From: Opeltia flavorubescens
Taxonomy: Eukaryota; Ascomycota; Lecanoromycetes; Teloschistales; Teloschistaceae
DNA: 64,000 nt
Assembly: GCA_000442125.1 (NCBI GenBank)
Contig: KE546979.1
Location: 1,407,441-1,471,440, forward strand
Direction of reading: 5' to 3'
This document shows positions 1 to 10,868 of the stretch, piece after piece. The number at the start of each line of letters is the position of its first letter. The first letter of the stretch is position 1. The translations under genes were made by a program, and so were the position numbers. The notes under the pieces were generated by a model, which was given only the letters and a program-made list of their open reading frames with translations, made no database searches and was not told the DNA's origin.

Positions 1-334
1 CCTGATTGAACTCCACAGCTTCGGTACACTGTGCAGCTATACTCGAGTGGCGGTCACGGACCAACTCAAGTTCTTCGAGCAGATCAAGTTCAAGGTAGTC
101 CAGCCAGAGTTCAGACGCAATAGTCACCTCATGATACATACTCCAATTCGTCAATCTCAATGCGCTGAGAGTCTTCTGGCCTAGCTTAATGTCGCCCTGG
201 ACAAAGACAGAATAAAGGGGATTCGGATCGCGTAGTGCCGCCTTGAATTCTTGGGAGTCATATGTGCGGTACAATGCGAAAAGAAAGATCTTGAGACGAA
301 GCTCGCATGGCAGACTAGAGAGTCCAGATACCAT
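1..334 (-). CDS. F-box-like protein, partial (3' end outside window)
   Basis: An open minus-strand frame of 111 codons starts at an ATG at 334-332 and runs off the left edge without a stop. Right after the start it reads SLPCELRLKIFLFAL, the leucine/proline pattern (LPxELRLxI) that opens many fungal F-box or 2EXR-type hypothetical proteins. The frame then continues as an amphipathic, acidic-leucine-rich chain (LDYLELDLLEELELV). F-box proteins usually act as substrate adaptors of SCF ubiquitin ligases, but only the N-terminal motif supports that role here. The frame stays open upstream of this ATG, so the exact start is uncertain. Codon choice favours C or G in the third position, as in a real fungal gene. 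The call of a real gene is firmer than the call of the family. Confidence 0.6.
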   Translation of the reverse strand, partial: MVSGLSSLPCELRLKIFLFALYRTYDSQEFKAALRDPNPLYSVFVQGDIKLGQKTLSALRLTNWSMYHEVTIASELWLDYLELDLLEELELVRDRHSSIAAQCTEAVEFNQ

Positions 335-1351
335 GATCGCAGATTTGACACTTTTGGAGCATGCCCTGGATGCGCAAAGTCGGCATCTTAAGGCTTGAGT
401 TGGAAATGACTCATCGCATATTTGCCAAGGTAAATGAGCGCAATTACAAATGGCGATCCACCAAAAGGTTCTTAGATGTACGCGACATGATAAGACGGCA
501 GGACTTGAAGTCTGTACAATCGAACAGAAGAGTTAAAAAGCGAGGTCGTCGGCCCATCTCCAAAATATCAAAAAGAATACAATACACGCTCCTCTTCAAC
601 AGCTAAGGCTCTCAGTCCCCGTGCACATAACGAGAAACATTTCATCGCTACATTTAAGTCACAAACTAAAACCAGATATATGTCCTTAAGTTAGAGTTTC
701 AGACGAAGTATGGGGTTCACGGAATCCAGAATAGAGCTTCCTCTCCGCCGATACCTATCAAGCGGGTTTATTCTTGATGAGGGGAAATCTTGACAATTTA
801 AGAGGAGCAGTTTGAAGACGTATTAAAGCATCACCCTCCTTAATATTATCGATTAGTCATAGTCGGCCGATTTTTCATCAAAGCTTTGACACCTACTCTG
901 AACACTTGACACGTCGCATATGTTAGAAAGCGACGACGCACGATCCTCAGCTATTATCAGCCTTCAAGACGGCATGTTGCTCCGCGATATATTCCAGTCG
1001 AGCACCATCGTTCATGCAGTGACACGGCGCCGGACGCCTACGCGATTTCCATTACCCAGAACGTCCGAGCTATTTATCAACAATGAATTTGCCTCGCTCA
1101 AACTGTTATATCTTATCGAGTATCAGACAAAATAGAGATCTGTGTATATTCATCGAGTCGGGTATTTGATTAATATGTATACACTGATGATCAACCCTAC
1201 TTCTTGCGGGGTGCTTTGTGCATTCGTCTAAGCTAGATATTGATATTTCCTTTCATCAAATGACTCATTCAGTATTTTCCTCAATTTTGAAAAAGGCTAT
1301 GATTACACCAGGCTTGGTTTAGTCACTTATCGTGTCGACATCGTTACAAAC
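335..1351. other. Intergenic stretch, no supported gene
   Basis: Two short plus-strand frames occur here (361-606 and 920-1135). They show no recognisable motif, no signal peptide and no codon bias. I see no RNA gene or repeat. Confidence 0.5.
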
Positions 1352-2122
1352 ATGCTATCCTTCCAATTTCTGTCATTTCTGCTTGGTTTCGCATCCATAT
1401 CACGTACAGTCGAAATTGAAATGATCCTCTTTTTTGATGGTTTCGATAACCGGGACCATTCCCAGCAATACTCGGTAATATGCAGTGACATCCCTCCCAG
1501 GGTGTGCTGTTCAGCGGGTAGTATAGGCGGCTTCGCGGGCGTTGGATTTGAACGTTTGACTGCCTACGATATCGCCGCTGTCTGGGGCCCAAGGTTGAAC
1601 GACACAATTTTTGGACAGATAGGCGGATGCTCTAGGGTGGTTCTTGATTCTAATGCTGGACCTGGTTCTTCGTCATGGCCAGATCCCGACGTTTATGGTC
1701 TTTGATATGATGCTACTGCAAGAGGTGCATCCTATATTACACTACCAAGGATTTTACCTCCGGACTCAAAAGACCATTCTTCACTTCTTATCCAAGGAAT
1801 ACTGGGTCTTGTATGGTAAGTGTACGCCCAGATATCCGGTACTCGTCAAGGCTTCGCTGACTAAATTTCGCGCAGGGGTGGTGGGAATTGGTTCATTAGC
1901 CCCAAGGCTCAACGTTTGCTGGAGAGTCGTGGCAAGAATATACCTCGCAGGAACATTCACTCGCCTCTTAAAGGGAACGTGTATTCTGGTCCACCCGGGA
2001 AAGTGGTCTATCCAAACCTCATTAGGATGAATGGAACAGAATATCACAGACGAGGTACCGAGTTCTTATATATGAGTGCCGACACTCAGACAGTTCTAAA
2101 TCTCACGAATACATTTATATAG
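1352..2122 (+). pseudogene. Secreted hypothetical protein with one in-frame stop
   Basis: The ATG at 1352 begins a signal-peptide-like N-terminus (MLSFQFLSFLLGFASISRT). It is followed by a segment with a CxxxxxxxCC pattern (CSDIPPRVCC) and another Cys near residue 91. The frame meets TGA at 1703-1705, but the same frame stays open and protein-like beyond it (YDATARGASYITLP). It crosses a clean 60-bp intron at 1816-1875 (GTAAGT donor, GCTGACT branch, GCAG acceptor) and ends at 2122 after WGGGNWF and a C-terminal half with NGTEY and a FLYMS motif. I recognise the general pattern of a secreted ascomycete family of unknown function. The stop most simply reflects Arg CGA to TGA, since RYDA would fit there. 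Without it the protein would be about 236 residues. A shorter functional 117-residue product cannot be excluded. Confidence 0.65.
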
Positions 2123-3060
2123 GTGGGTGCCTCGGATAAGAGGAGTGATGACCTTAAATCATATGCTTGATTCTTAACCCAAAATCCATGCTTATCAATT
2201 GAGTCTATGATAATCCTAGCATAAATAATGGAGACGTAGCCGCAAAATCCTGATCAGAGAAAATAATGTACAGATATTTTTACCTTTGATCAAGGGATAG
2301 CGAGTAGTGAAGAGCAGAATTCAAAGGCTCTGCCTCTCGTCTTAAATTCTTTGCCTCATTCAGCAATATGATCATCTTAATGCGCGACGATATCGCTGTA
2401 TCGTACCTCTAGCCTGCAGCATTTCCTGCATGATCTCTCGGTACGAGGTAAAGATTCTCCAATTCGAACTTCTTACCACCCAGCAATCATCGCCTCAAAT
2501 TGACACCATCTACCGAGATCATTATCAGTCATCGAGCAGCATTGCTCTGCTCAATAATTAAGCTCTGTTGATGCGCATGCCATGATATTCCATCGATTCA
2601 TGGTTGCGGGGACACTTCTGTCGAACGATTGACATTCTTAGGCGGACTCTGCTCTTTAGCCTACTCTATAAGCTACAATAAGTCTACAAGTCTCTTCACG
2701 GGCATAGAAATCCGAACGTCCCCGTATATTCTCATATTGTTTATTCTTTGGCATGACCCAAAGCCTATCACTGCTACAAACGCTTTGCGAAGGGTCTTGA
2801 AACCCTCAACGGTTTCTACCCCCTTCTCATCCTGTATTTTACTATGAATCCTTGCAAACGCTCGCCCTTTCACAGAATTCCATCTGTGACAAAATGTGAG
2901 ATCAATCCTCGATTTTGAGACGATGCGCTAATAGAAAAAGGTCCGAGCCTATCACTGTCCTCCTAGTCCTCGTGCGCGAAAGCGCATCAATAAACCCCTC
3001 TTCTTATCTTGAAACCTTTTGCAATTGTATCATCTAAGATCAAACTCCCAATGTTCGACC
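2123..3060. other. Intergenic stretch
   Basis: This lies between two plus-strand secreted-protein loci. Short frames on both strands at 2629-2873 overlap each other and lack features of real coding sequence. The last part is presumably the promoter of the gene at 3061. Confidence 0.4.
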
Positions 3061-4020
3061 ATGATGCTTTTCTCAATCTTCTATACTTTACTACTTTCAG
3101 CGCGTTTTGTTGCAGCGGCAGACCTACCTTCACCATCGGTGGACATAGTCGCACAGCATCAGCTGAGCGATCAAGATGATCCACGTTTCTCAATGCGCAT
3201 TGCGTGGAGCGAGACGAAATTACCGGCTACAGCAGTCCTCATGAGCGCCGTCGAGCTAAGTGCCCGCTATGCAGAAATGGACTATCTGGGGCGTGCCGCC
3301 CAACGCCACGGTAGCGTGCTCCCTCAGTTTCCACAAGTTGAGATTGCGGTAATACCCGCGGCTCCTGCGAGGACAGTCGAGGTAAGGTTGATATTATACA
3401 CGATATATGGCATCATTCTCGACATGATCTATGACAAAAAGTTCAACGAATGCGAAGTAGAGATGAGATGGGAGAACCAAGTCAAGGGCTTTGTGTACTT
3501 TACTCCACCATTGGATGATGCTCGTCGAGCCAGTGGCCATCTCACACCCTTTCAAAATAAGATCTCTGCGGCGGAAAGAGGGTCTGCCCTTCAAGCCACC
3601 ACAAACGATACAATTAATGTGGCCTTCGACTGGAAACCTATCTACAAACCCGGCGGGGCGAATCTCTTCCCAAACCATGTCTTCCTCCTCGCCCTCGGCA
3701 CTATCAAAGTCGTCGCCCCTTATCCTGGTATTGAGCGAGTTGTTGGCCCCTTTCACATCGGCTCGGATCTAGTGGACGCCAATCTGCAGGTCTGGACAGA
3801 TGATAGACGGTCGATGCCACCGCCATATCTGAGGTATGGACATGTCCTGGAAGCTGTGAGGAGAATCCCGGGATGGCAGTTACAAAGGAGGAGGTTTGCG
3901 GAATTCTTTTGTTCAATTGAGGCGCAGAGGAAGAGTGTAGGGGTTGTTCTGATAGAGAAGGGGCCGTTCCAGCCGGAAGGAGAGGCAGGAAGGGGAGGAG
4001 GAAATTTATCAATCTCTTGA
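3061..4020 (+). CDS. Conserved secreted hypothetical protein
   Basis: Single-exon gene of 319 residues from the ATG at 3061. An upstream in-frame ATG at 3019 would add 14 polar residues ahead of the hydrophobic segment, so 3061 (MMLFSIFYTLLLSARFVAAA) is preferred because it gives a standard signal peptide with cleavage near VAAA/DL. The mature chain matches my memory of an ascomycete-specific family: RIAWSETKLPATAVLM, MDYLGRAAQRHGSVLPQFP, then MIYDKKFNECEVEMRWENQV, FDWKPIYKPGG, and a C-terminal ARRIPGW..RRRFAEFFCSIE followed by a Gly-rich tail. No catalytic motif is visible and the function is unknown. There is no internal stop or frameshift, making this one of the intact genes of the window. 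Confidence 0.85.
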   Translation: MMLFSIFYTLLLSARFVAAADLPSPSVDIVAQHQLSDQDDPRFSMRIAWSETKLPATAVLMSAVELSARYAEMDYLGRAAQRHGSVLPQFPQVEIAVIPAAPARTVEVRLILYTIYGIILDMIYDKKFNECEVEMRWENQVKGFVYFTPPLDDARRASGHLTPFQNKISAAERGSALQATTNDTINVAFDWKPIYKPGGANLFPNHVFLLALGTIKVVAPYPGIERVVGPFHIGSDLVDANLQVWTDDRRSMPPPYLRYGHVLEAVRRIPGWQLQRRRFAEFFCSIEAQRKSVGVVLIEKGPFQPEGEAGRGGGNLSIS

Positions 4021-5537
4021 TCGATACCAGGTGGAAATCCAGGACCTGGCTGTAGATGCTGATAGTACTGATCATTGCTTGAATACGAGATGATACTTAG
4101 GAAAGCCGTTAGTCATCTTCTACGGTTAGGAGAGCACTTAGATTGTGGGTATGCGACTTACGAAAGAAGTATGGACTCTTGCTGGACAGAGAAACCAGAA
4201 GCTGCCTCGAGGAGAGATCATTGATATAATGTCAATCAAATGGATGACTCCTTTGCTCACCTCCGCCTTGAATTGAGTAAATAATCCTTGGCCATCGCTT
4301 TGGCAATCTTTATTCGTCAACATGATCTCTTGTCAGAGCAAGGGGTTTTGAAATAGAGACTAGTCTCTGGAATCATTTGGTATTTGTCCCAAAACACATC
4401 TTTAAGTCGATTTTATTCAAATATGGGGTAGCGAGTGCAAAGATGATTATGATAAGAGAGAAATGGGAACCCAAACGAATGTATAAATTGATACTACCAC
4501 TCTTCAGCTCCAAAAACACGACAACTCTATGAATTGGGCAACACGTAAAATGATTTTCCAGATAACGGGTATATCTTAGCGATGGTGATTAAGTTGCATN
4601 AAGCCAGTTTGCTCTCGCATCAAAGCTTACAGGGTACACAGTATTCTTACCGATAGGTTCTCGCCTGCGATGACGTTGGCTCATGCAGGTCGGAGAATAC
4701 CCGTGGTTCTTTTCCGTTGAGGCTTGCACTACGTAGCTGATCTTCATCGGCGCCTAAAGAGTCTAGAGTCCGTGCGCTCTGTCAGTCTGAACAACAGTCG
4801 GCAATGATAAGGGGTTAGGGTGAGTTGAAGCCAAATCCAACCATGTAGCCTCATGTATAGTCAAAAAGGACTTGACAGATTAAAAGATAACACAGATCAG
4901 CTATGGATCTGGAGATGTGCACCCGACTTGTCAGGTATAGAATGATCTTTCGATTTCCATGTTCCAGAGTCACGTAAAGCGTCCAAAGCTGTAAGGCCTC
5001 CAGCTATCTCCCGTCAATTGATAGCCACCAATGAGCAGAACACGGGAAGAGGAGATGAATTGTTGGTACTGCCGTGGGCGTTGACCTTTGCCAGCTGAGT
5101 CCAGCACAGTCCCGTGCCATGGAACTGTAAATCGAGGTTCGAGGATGGCGCACCGCTGAAGCCAACAGAAGCCGTGTCACTTGGTAGCCTGTCAACATCT
5201 TCACCGCCAATTGAAGCTCTTTTTCAGCTGAGAATGTACAGTGATCAGAAGTTGTGGCTGCAGATGTGGAGGAGAACATAGTATGTGTCCAAACCTTATC
5301 ATGAGTCTAGTAAGGTGGAGTGGCACGCCTGAATGTACGCCTAAAAGAACAACACTGGACGCCTGATCCTCCATGAGCTGTCCGTTCCACAACTCATGAG
5401 AGTTGGTCGAAAAGATATAAAGCCATCGAGTGTTACCACTTGAGAAGAATTTCAAAGGCCTCGACGAAAAAATCAGACAGCAGTATCGAAGACCATCCAC
5501 CATTCCTACTATCGTATTCAGATTTTAAGCCATCATC
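4021..5537. other. Intergenic stretch with one ambiguous base
   Basis: No convincing gene. Overlapping minus-strand frames at 4138-4323 and 5004-5503 lack conserved motifs. An N stands at 4600. Confidence 0.45.
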
Positions 5538-5794
5538 ATGGTATGTGCCCTGCAACTGGCATTTTGGCCTTTTCAATTCCCTGCCACAAATCGTTGGCTG
5601 ATTCACTGATCACCTTCAAGCCTGACGCAGACGGAACCGCCACTTTCGGAGAGGAAATGTCCGACATCATGGAAGCCCACCAGAGCGAAGAGGCGCATGA
5701 ACCCGCTGAGCCCGCTGAGCCAGCTGGTGGGAACGATTCGAGCTCGGATGCGGGTGGAGGAGATCCTTGCGATGCCGGAGATGGTGGAGAGTAG
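5538..5794 (+). CDS. Possible small acidic Gly/Ala/Pro-rich protein
   Basis: An ATG at 5538 in a good context is followed at once by a strong donor (GTATGT at 5541). The downstream frame ending at 5794 is low-complexity and acidic (EEMSDIMEAHQSEEAHEP, repeated AEP, then SSSDAGGGDP and DGGE). Splicing ATG to the AAG acceptor at about 5613 gives a 58-residue product in this frame. The stronger CAG acceptor at 5629 gives a different, basic frame. An unspliced start at ATG 5543 also reaches this frame (83 residues). Small acidic Gly-rich proteins are common in fungi, but I do not recognise this one. Treat as tentative. Confidence 0.3.
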
Positions 5795-7325
5795 ATGAGA
5801 TGATATGGGGGAGAGCTGTTGCTTGGTGGAGAGAGATTAGGAAGGGGAAGAGGTTGAGAGTTTCTTTTTTAAGAGTACGCGCCATGTTGGGCTAGTCATT
5901 CGTTAGGATTACTTGATGCGAGGAAGATTGAATGGTGGGAAAGGATGCAGTGTCATGGCTGAATTGAGGTAGCGAATGAATGTTATGCCACTCATGAATT
6001 ATTCATGAAGATTGGCAACTGGTGATTTGTGAGCTGAGTGCGCGCATTTTTAGATGAGTATGCAGTAACAAATCTCTCAGGGGGGCCTCCTGCTCCCAGG
6101 CATTGTATTTAGTATTATAATTAAATCACTGCTCCAATGTTAAGAGGTGACCCGGAGATAGTGATTTTCCATTATATCTTATGCCCATACGTCCACCACC
6201 TGCGGTACAGTAAAGTAGGGTGGTATAATGGTACTCCGGGCTCGAGAAGACTAGAGCCTCGGTTTGGTAACAAGTGACTTGACATAAGGCAAGACTAGGA
6301 TCCTTGACATAGGATGACCTGGCTGAAGGAACTCCACGACGTGAGACTTGGATTCTCAATCCGCCCATCTAGGCGCCGATTGAACTGCTGTGCAGTATTC
6401 TTCCTACTTTTCTACGACGTGGACTAAGTGCGTGGCATTTGTACTAAGATGATTAGAAAGATTTAGTCACGACCTTCGAGCTTATGGGTAGAAAGATGGT
6501 ATAATTCGGGGAGACAAAGGTCAGAGTGAAACACCTACCTAAATCGTGATCTCCATTACCTTCAGGAAATATGGCTCGCTAAGCCTTTTCGATTTTGAGC
6601 GTCAGCTCGTGTTTTTCTGGCAGTGTCCATAGTCGTCCCCGTCGAGTCCATCGGACAGGGTAGCCTTGGATGATCTCCTCGTAATCTATTTTCACCCATG
6701 GAACTGCGTGGAATTGTCAATATTGGCGATGAACTGTCTTGTGTGGACGCCTCAGAAAAGAAAAGACTTATATATCTTTTCTTGTCTTGTTATCCTAAGG
6801 CGTGCTACAGCTCGCTCTTTTACGTAGGACGGCCATTCATTGGCGTTACAGAATCGCATATTGGAGACTGCATATGTCCTCGAACACTAGCTAAACTATG
6901 TTAAGGAGGTCTTAGCTTCGAGTCGTACAAAGGCGGCGACAAGAGTTCCAAATGCAGAGTAGTTGGTATCGACATGGCATCACCGGGTGCAATCAGAAGC
7001 GTCTTGGACACTTGCTTTTACTCTATCAGGTACTAGATATTAGACGCAGTGGATAGATTCCGCCAGAATAACGGTTTCTGCCCACGCTGTATGCATGCAC
7101 ATACACGCCCCTTCTCTGTATTTCGTGCTACCAATCTTGTAGAATTGTAAAGGGTTGGCAGTTCTTCCTGCATTTCTATTATCCCGCTGGTTGTAAAGCT
7201 ATAAATATATTTTGGGCCTTGTATAACCTGTCGCATGTGATTTAGTGTACGCAAATGAATGTCTCTAGATCGTCTCTTGATTATAACCCTTATCCCCTAT
7301 GTCGAGCCACGGGTCTCAGGCCCTT
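5795..7325. other. Intergenic stretch
   Basis: About 1.5 kb without a supportable gene. Frames at 6126-6368 (-), 6698-6904 (+) and 7033-7254 (-) show no motif or codon bias. Plus-strand frames at 7259-7589 are shadows near the end of the arylsulfotransferase-like gene. Confidence 0.45.
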
Positions 7326-9157
7326 CTAGCAATTCCAAACGCCTCTGGTTATTTTCCACCGTTTCAATCTGTCTATTCCCGTCACAAGCACCCGAGTCAT
7401 CCTTCCAATGTAACGTCTCTGGACATCTCTACTCACTACACGCCCGGGATTGTATTGGTGGCGGAACCCGACCCCCTTCGACCTACCAATTATCATACCT
7501 CCTGGTCCCATCGCCTCCACGTACCCAAACGCCCAAAACCCATGACCCATCATCGCCGTCTCAAAGCCTTCCCTCTCCATAGAACCTAACTTCACCCATG
7601 GTCCCTTCGCCGATCTACCACCATAGAACGCCCACCGTTCCACCTCCGTTGCGCCGTTCCAGCTCGCATATATACTCGTCGTCCCCCACCAACACGCCCA
7701 TGAATAGCTGTAAACATCCGGCCCCCTCCTCCTTGGCCGACCTACCCACTCCTTGGACTTGAACACCCGCAGACTCCCCACCAGCTCTGCACGGTGCCGA
7801 TCGCCCATCCCGGCATGATATACCATCACCCCACCTCGTGTGTGCTGTGATACTTCTCTCGTGCTACCCCAGCCGATGAAACGGTCCCCGTTGGAGAGCA
7901 GCTGCATGCTTCCAAACATAGCCGCGTACTCGCCACGAGGGTGCGGATAGCGTTCTATCACCTGGGCGGTCATGGCCTTGAGGTCCAAAAGGATGATGAT
8001 GGCAGAAGAGGAGGGTTAAGTTGGCCGGCTATAGCCGTCGAATGCATTGTCGAACATGGAGAGGGCGAGGTAGGTGGAGGGGTCAATCCGATGGGAATTT
8101 GGCACGGAAGAAGGGAGGTTGATTGCTGAAAGCGGGGCTACGCGGACGTGGTGGACATGGTTCAGCGTGTAATTGTCGATGAAGGTGAAGGAGCTGAAGG
8201 GGCCGCCGAGGCGCCAGAGTATAGCACCTGTGCTGCTGGAGATGGAGAGGATGCTACAGACGTTGTAGCCGCTGATGATGTAGTTGCCGCGGGGGTCTCG
8301 AGTGACGGAGTTGAGGTGACTGGGATGAACGGCTTATAAGTAATCATTTGGATACAATGAGATGAATCAGGTGATGCCAGAATAGCCTTACAAATAGTCG
8401 TAATAAGCCAGAGCCATGCAGGTCTGGTTGGGTGGGACATGATTCGTCGAGCGCCATTCAAACTCGATTTCTTTTGTTGAAATTTCCACGAGCTGAACAA
8501 CTGCTTCGAGGAGATTGCCTTGCATCGCATCACGACCCCCGAGAAAATGGGGCATGCGGCCTGCTTGGAGCACCTTTCTGTTATCAATAATCTCAAAGTC
8601 ATGCAGATCCAGAGTAATGTGGTTGTCCAGATCGTGGAATTCTTCGACTGTGTCATAGCTGCTGTTGAGAATGGTGTGTGTGCCGATCTCGATCCCGTGC
8701 TTCCATTGACTGGCCGTGTATGCTAAATGCGTGGTACCTCGATATTGGATGGGACGGAGGTTGTGAGCGCTAGTCGTGAGACCGCTCGCTGTAACATGAT
8801 GGCCATCCCAGATGAGTCTCTACTCGAGAATTACCACGAGTTTGGACATGGGAGAGAGTGGATGGTAGACTCGCCCCTTGTAGGTCATATACGATAGGAC
8901 CGTCATGACGGGTATTGAGGGGAGTCTTATAAACATATGGAGTCACAAATAGGAGACCTTGATCGTCGTCGGATAAGCAATTGACGTATACCGTGAATGG
9001 GGGGGCTTCTATATTTGGACTCTGACATAATATTAGGCCGCGCAACTGTGGTTCGATATCGAAAGACCATACGTACTGACAGGTAGGAGGAAAGCACGTG
9101 TAGGCGCAATGATCCAATGACGATAAGGGACCGCCTCAATACGACTGCTAGCCGCAT
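7326..9157 (-). pseudogene. Arylsulfotransferase (ASST)-like protein, one premature stop
   Basis: Four minus-strand exons join in phase: 9157-9077, 9021-8875, 8819-8392 and 8319-7326, giving 550 codons. The introns are 55 bp (GTACGT...TGTCAG), 55 bp (GCGAGT...GAGTAG, a GC-AG intron) and 72 bp (GTAAGG...CCCAG). The product has the order of motifs of the fungal Arylsulfotran_2 family: SPNIEAPPFTV, GLLFVTPYV, GPIVYDLQG joined to RLIWDG, DLHDFEIIDN, EIEFEWRSTNHV, YFHLNSVTRDPRGNYIISGY, GAILWRLGG, NHVHHVRV, FDNAFDG, YPHPRGEYAAMFGS and YASWNGATEVERW. Family members transfer sulfate between phenolic compounds. A TAA at 8018-8016 (codon 320) breaks the frame where the family continues without a gap; CAA to TAA would explain it. 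The N-terminal 27 residues resemble a weak signal or anchor segment. The gene is divergent from the sulfotransferase at 9433. Confidence 0.8.
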
Positions 9158-9432
9158 TGTTTGCGATACGCCGCTAAATATCCTCGCCGTAGTCTTCGCT
9201 TGAGCAATGGCTCTCCAGTTGCAAATCAGGAATGGACAGCTCTACCTTTATTGATCCAGTCAACGAATGATCCTACTTGCGCAAGCCATTCCGTCATGCA
9301 TTCAGACTAACCACTTTGAACTCAGGCGCCAATTCAGCGCTCGAGTACTCGATCTTTCCCCGCTCATTGGGAAGATCGCTCTATTAAATACCAATATTAT
9401 GTCCTGTCGGAACTATCTGTTCATTTATAACA
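9158..9432. promoter_or_regulatory. Shared divergent promoter region
   Basis: The 275 bp between the ASST-like start (9157, minus) and the sulfotransferase start (9433, plus) must carry both promoters. I do not see a defined factor site. The call rests on the head-to-head arrangement only. Confidence 0.5.
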
Positions 9433-10455
9433 ATGCCAAATTTCCCCAAGTTATCGTGGTCTCCATGCGACTTTCATGTCCCTGGCGCGGACAGCAAATT
9501 CCATTCACGACAGAGACAGGTCCCAATGAAAGTACTCGTCCTTGGGTTCCCTCGCACAGGGACATCATGTATGGTTCTTCTTCCGATCATGATTGCAAAA
9601 TTTCATCCTGATAGTGACATAGCCATGCAAATGGCCTTGGAGCATTTGGGGTTTGGACCTTGCTACCACATGCGAACAGTCATCACTGAGAAGCCTCACG
9701 ATTCTACCATGTGGCTCGAGGCCTTTCGAGCGAAATACGATGGCATTGGCACTTTTGGAACAGAGCAGTGGGATCAGTTGCTAGGCGACCATAGAGTAAG
9801 TCTTGAAGGTGCTCTACTAGCCCGAAGTTGAATGACAGGTAAATAGAGCGTGTGTGACTTGCCAGCCATTGCTTTTGGACCGGAACTCATGGAAGCCTAC
9901 CCGGACGCCAAGATCATACTGACCAACCGAGACGTCGCTTCTTGGCATGCATCTTGTGGAAAGACTCTCCTGCAAGCGAGAAGGTACTGGCTTCATCAAG
10001 TGTTGCAGTACTTGGACTGGATGACAGCTCTCGTCCATCCTCTCCGGAAGGTTTACTGGCGCTGCCTGTTCGGGGATGACTTCTCCAAGAATGGACGGGC
10101 AGCCATGCTGGGCCATTACGCGGAAATAAGAGACATTGCAGCAAAAACGAATCGAGAGATACTAGAAGTGTCCATGGGCGATGGATGGGAGCCATTGTGC
10201 CACTTCCTCGGCACGGAGGTGCCCGATCGTCCGTACCCATTAGCAAACCAAGGCCCTGGTTGGATCATGAAGATGCGCCAGCGAGCACGTCGGAGAGCCG
10301 TGGCTGCAGCATACAAGTTTTTCTGTGGCGGACTATCCATCTCGGTTGCTGGCCTGGCTGTATGGTTTGCGCAGCAAAGCTTGAGCGCTGGCATTCGGCC
10401 GGCTCTGGGAAAGCTTCTGCACCCGATTTCGTTGTTTCGAGGGGGCAGGGCGTGA
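9433..10455 (+). CDS. PAPS-type sulfotransferase family protein (fungal Sulfotransfer_4)
   Basis: Three exons (9433-9568, 9623-9795, 9847-10455) join in phase to 305 residues. Intron 1 is 54 bp (GTATGG, CTGAT branch, CATAG) and intron 2 is 51 bp (GTAAGT...AATAG). The first junction rebuilds the nucleotide-binding loop GFPRTGTSSM (residues about 38-47), followed by ALEHLGFGPCYHM. The second gives SVCDLPAIAFGPEL and AYPDAKIILTNRDVASWHAS, the pattern of the fungal P-loop sulfotransferase family that is expected to bind PAPS. A hydrophobic stretch near residues 260-280 (FFCGGLSISVAGLAVWF) suggests a C-terminal membrane anchor, common in the family. The start at 9433 is chosen because the protein-like N-terminus leads into VPMKVLVLG; Met32 is an alternative. 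The gene looks intact. Its neighbours suggest a tailoring role in a metabolite pathway, which is inference. Confidence 0.88.
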
Positions 10456-10868
10456 AGGACTTACAGTTCTGGGCTCTCTTTCCTCTGATCGTGCCGGATT
10501 TGACGCAAGTAGCTAGCCGGTCAGAGTGAGGAGAGAAGAAATTGACTTTCCAGCAGACGTACCATGATGTCACCGCATATGTACCGCGTCGCACGTCGCG
10601 ATCGAGATAATCATATTGGCCGTAGTAAAACATGCATATGTAGTAAAGTGCTCGCTGTATCTCCGCATTGGCAGCGGATAACTACGATTCGCAACCCACA
10701 ATGCAGTACAGGTCTAGATGCCAACTCACCAGATCCACCACCTGCAAGATGACTACTTTGATGCATGAGCGTTGTGAGCCTTCAGCTGGTTTCTGCTTGA
10801 GGGAGTCCAAGCCATTACTCGTCAACGATTTGGTATCATCGACAGCTCTGCCTCGTCCTCTCCTCGCC
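10456..10868. other. Intergenic, promoter of the oxygenase gene
   Basis: About 410 bp between two tandem plus-strand genes. The oxygenase frame stays open upstream to 10668 with in-frame ATGs at 10668 and 10749, so part of this could be coding or leader sequence. Confidence 0.4.

Noticed and set aside
7259-7589. Two overlapping plus-strand frames of about 100 codons.
   Set aside because: They overlap the 3' end of the arylsulfotransferase-like gene on the other strand and have low-complexity Ser/Pro content typical of antisense frames.
8162-8656. Long minus-strand frame of 164 codons.
   Set aside because: It is a shadow: the arylsulfotransferase-like motifs (YFHLNSV, LWRLGG) lie in other frames joined by the 8391-8320 intron.
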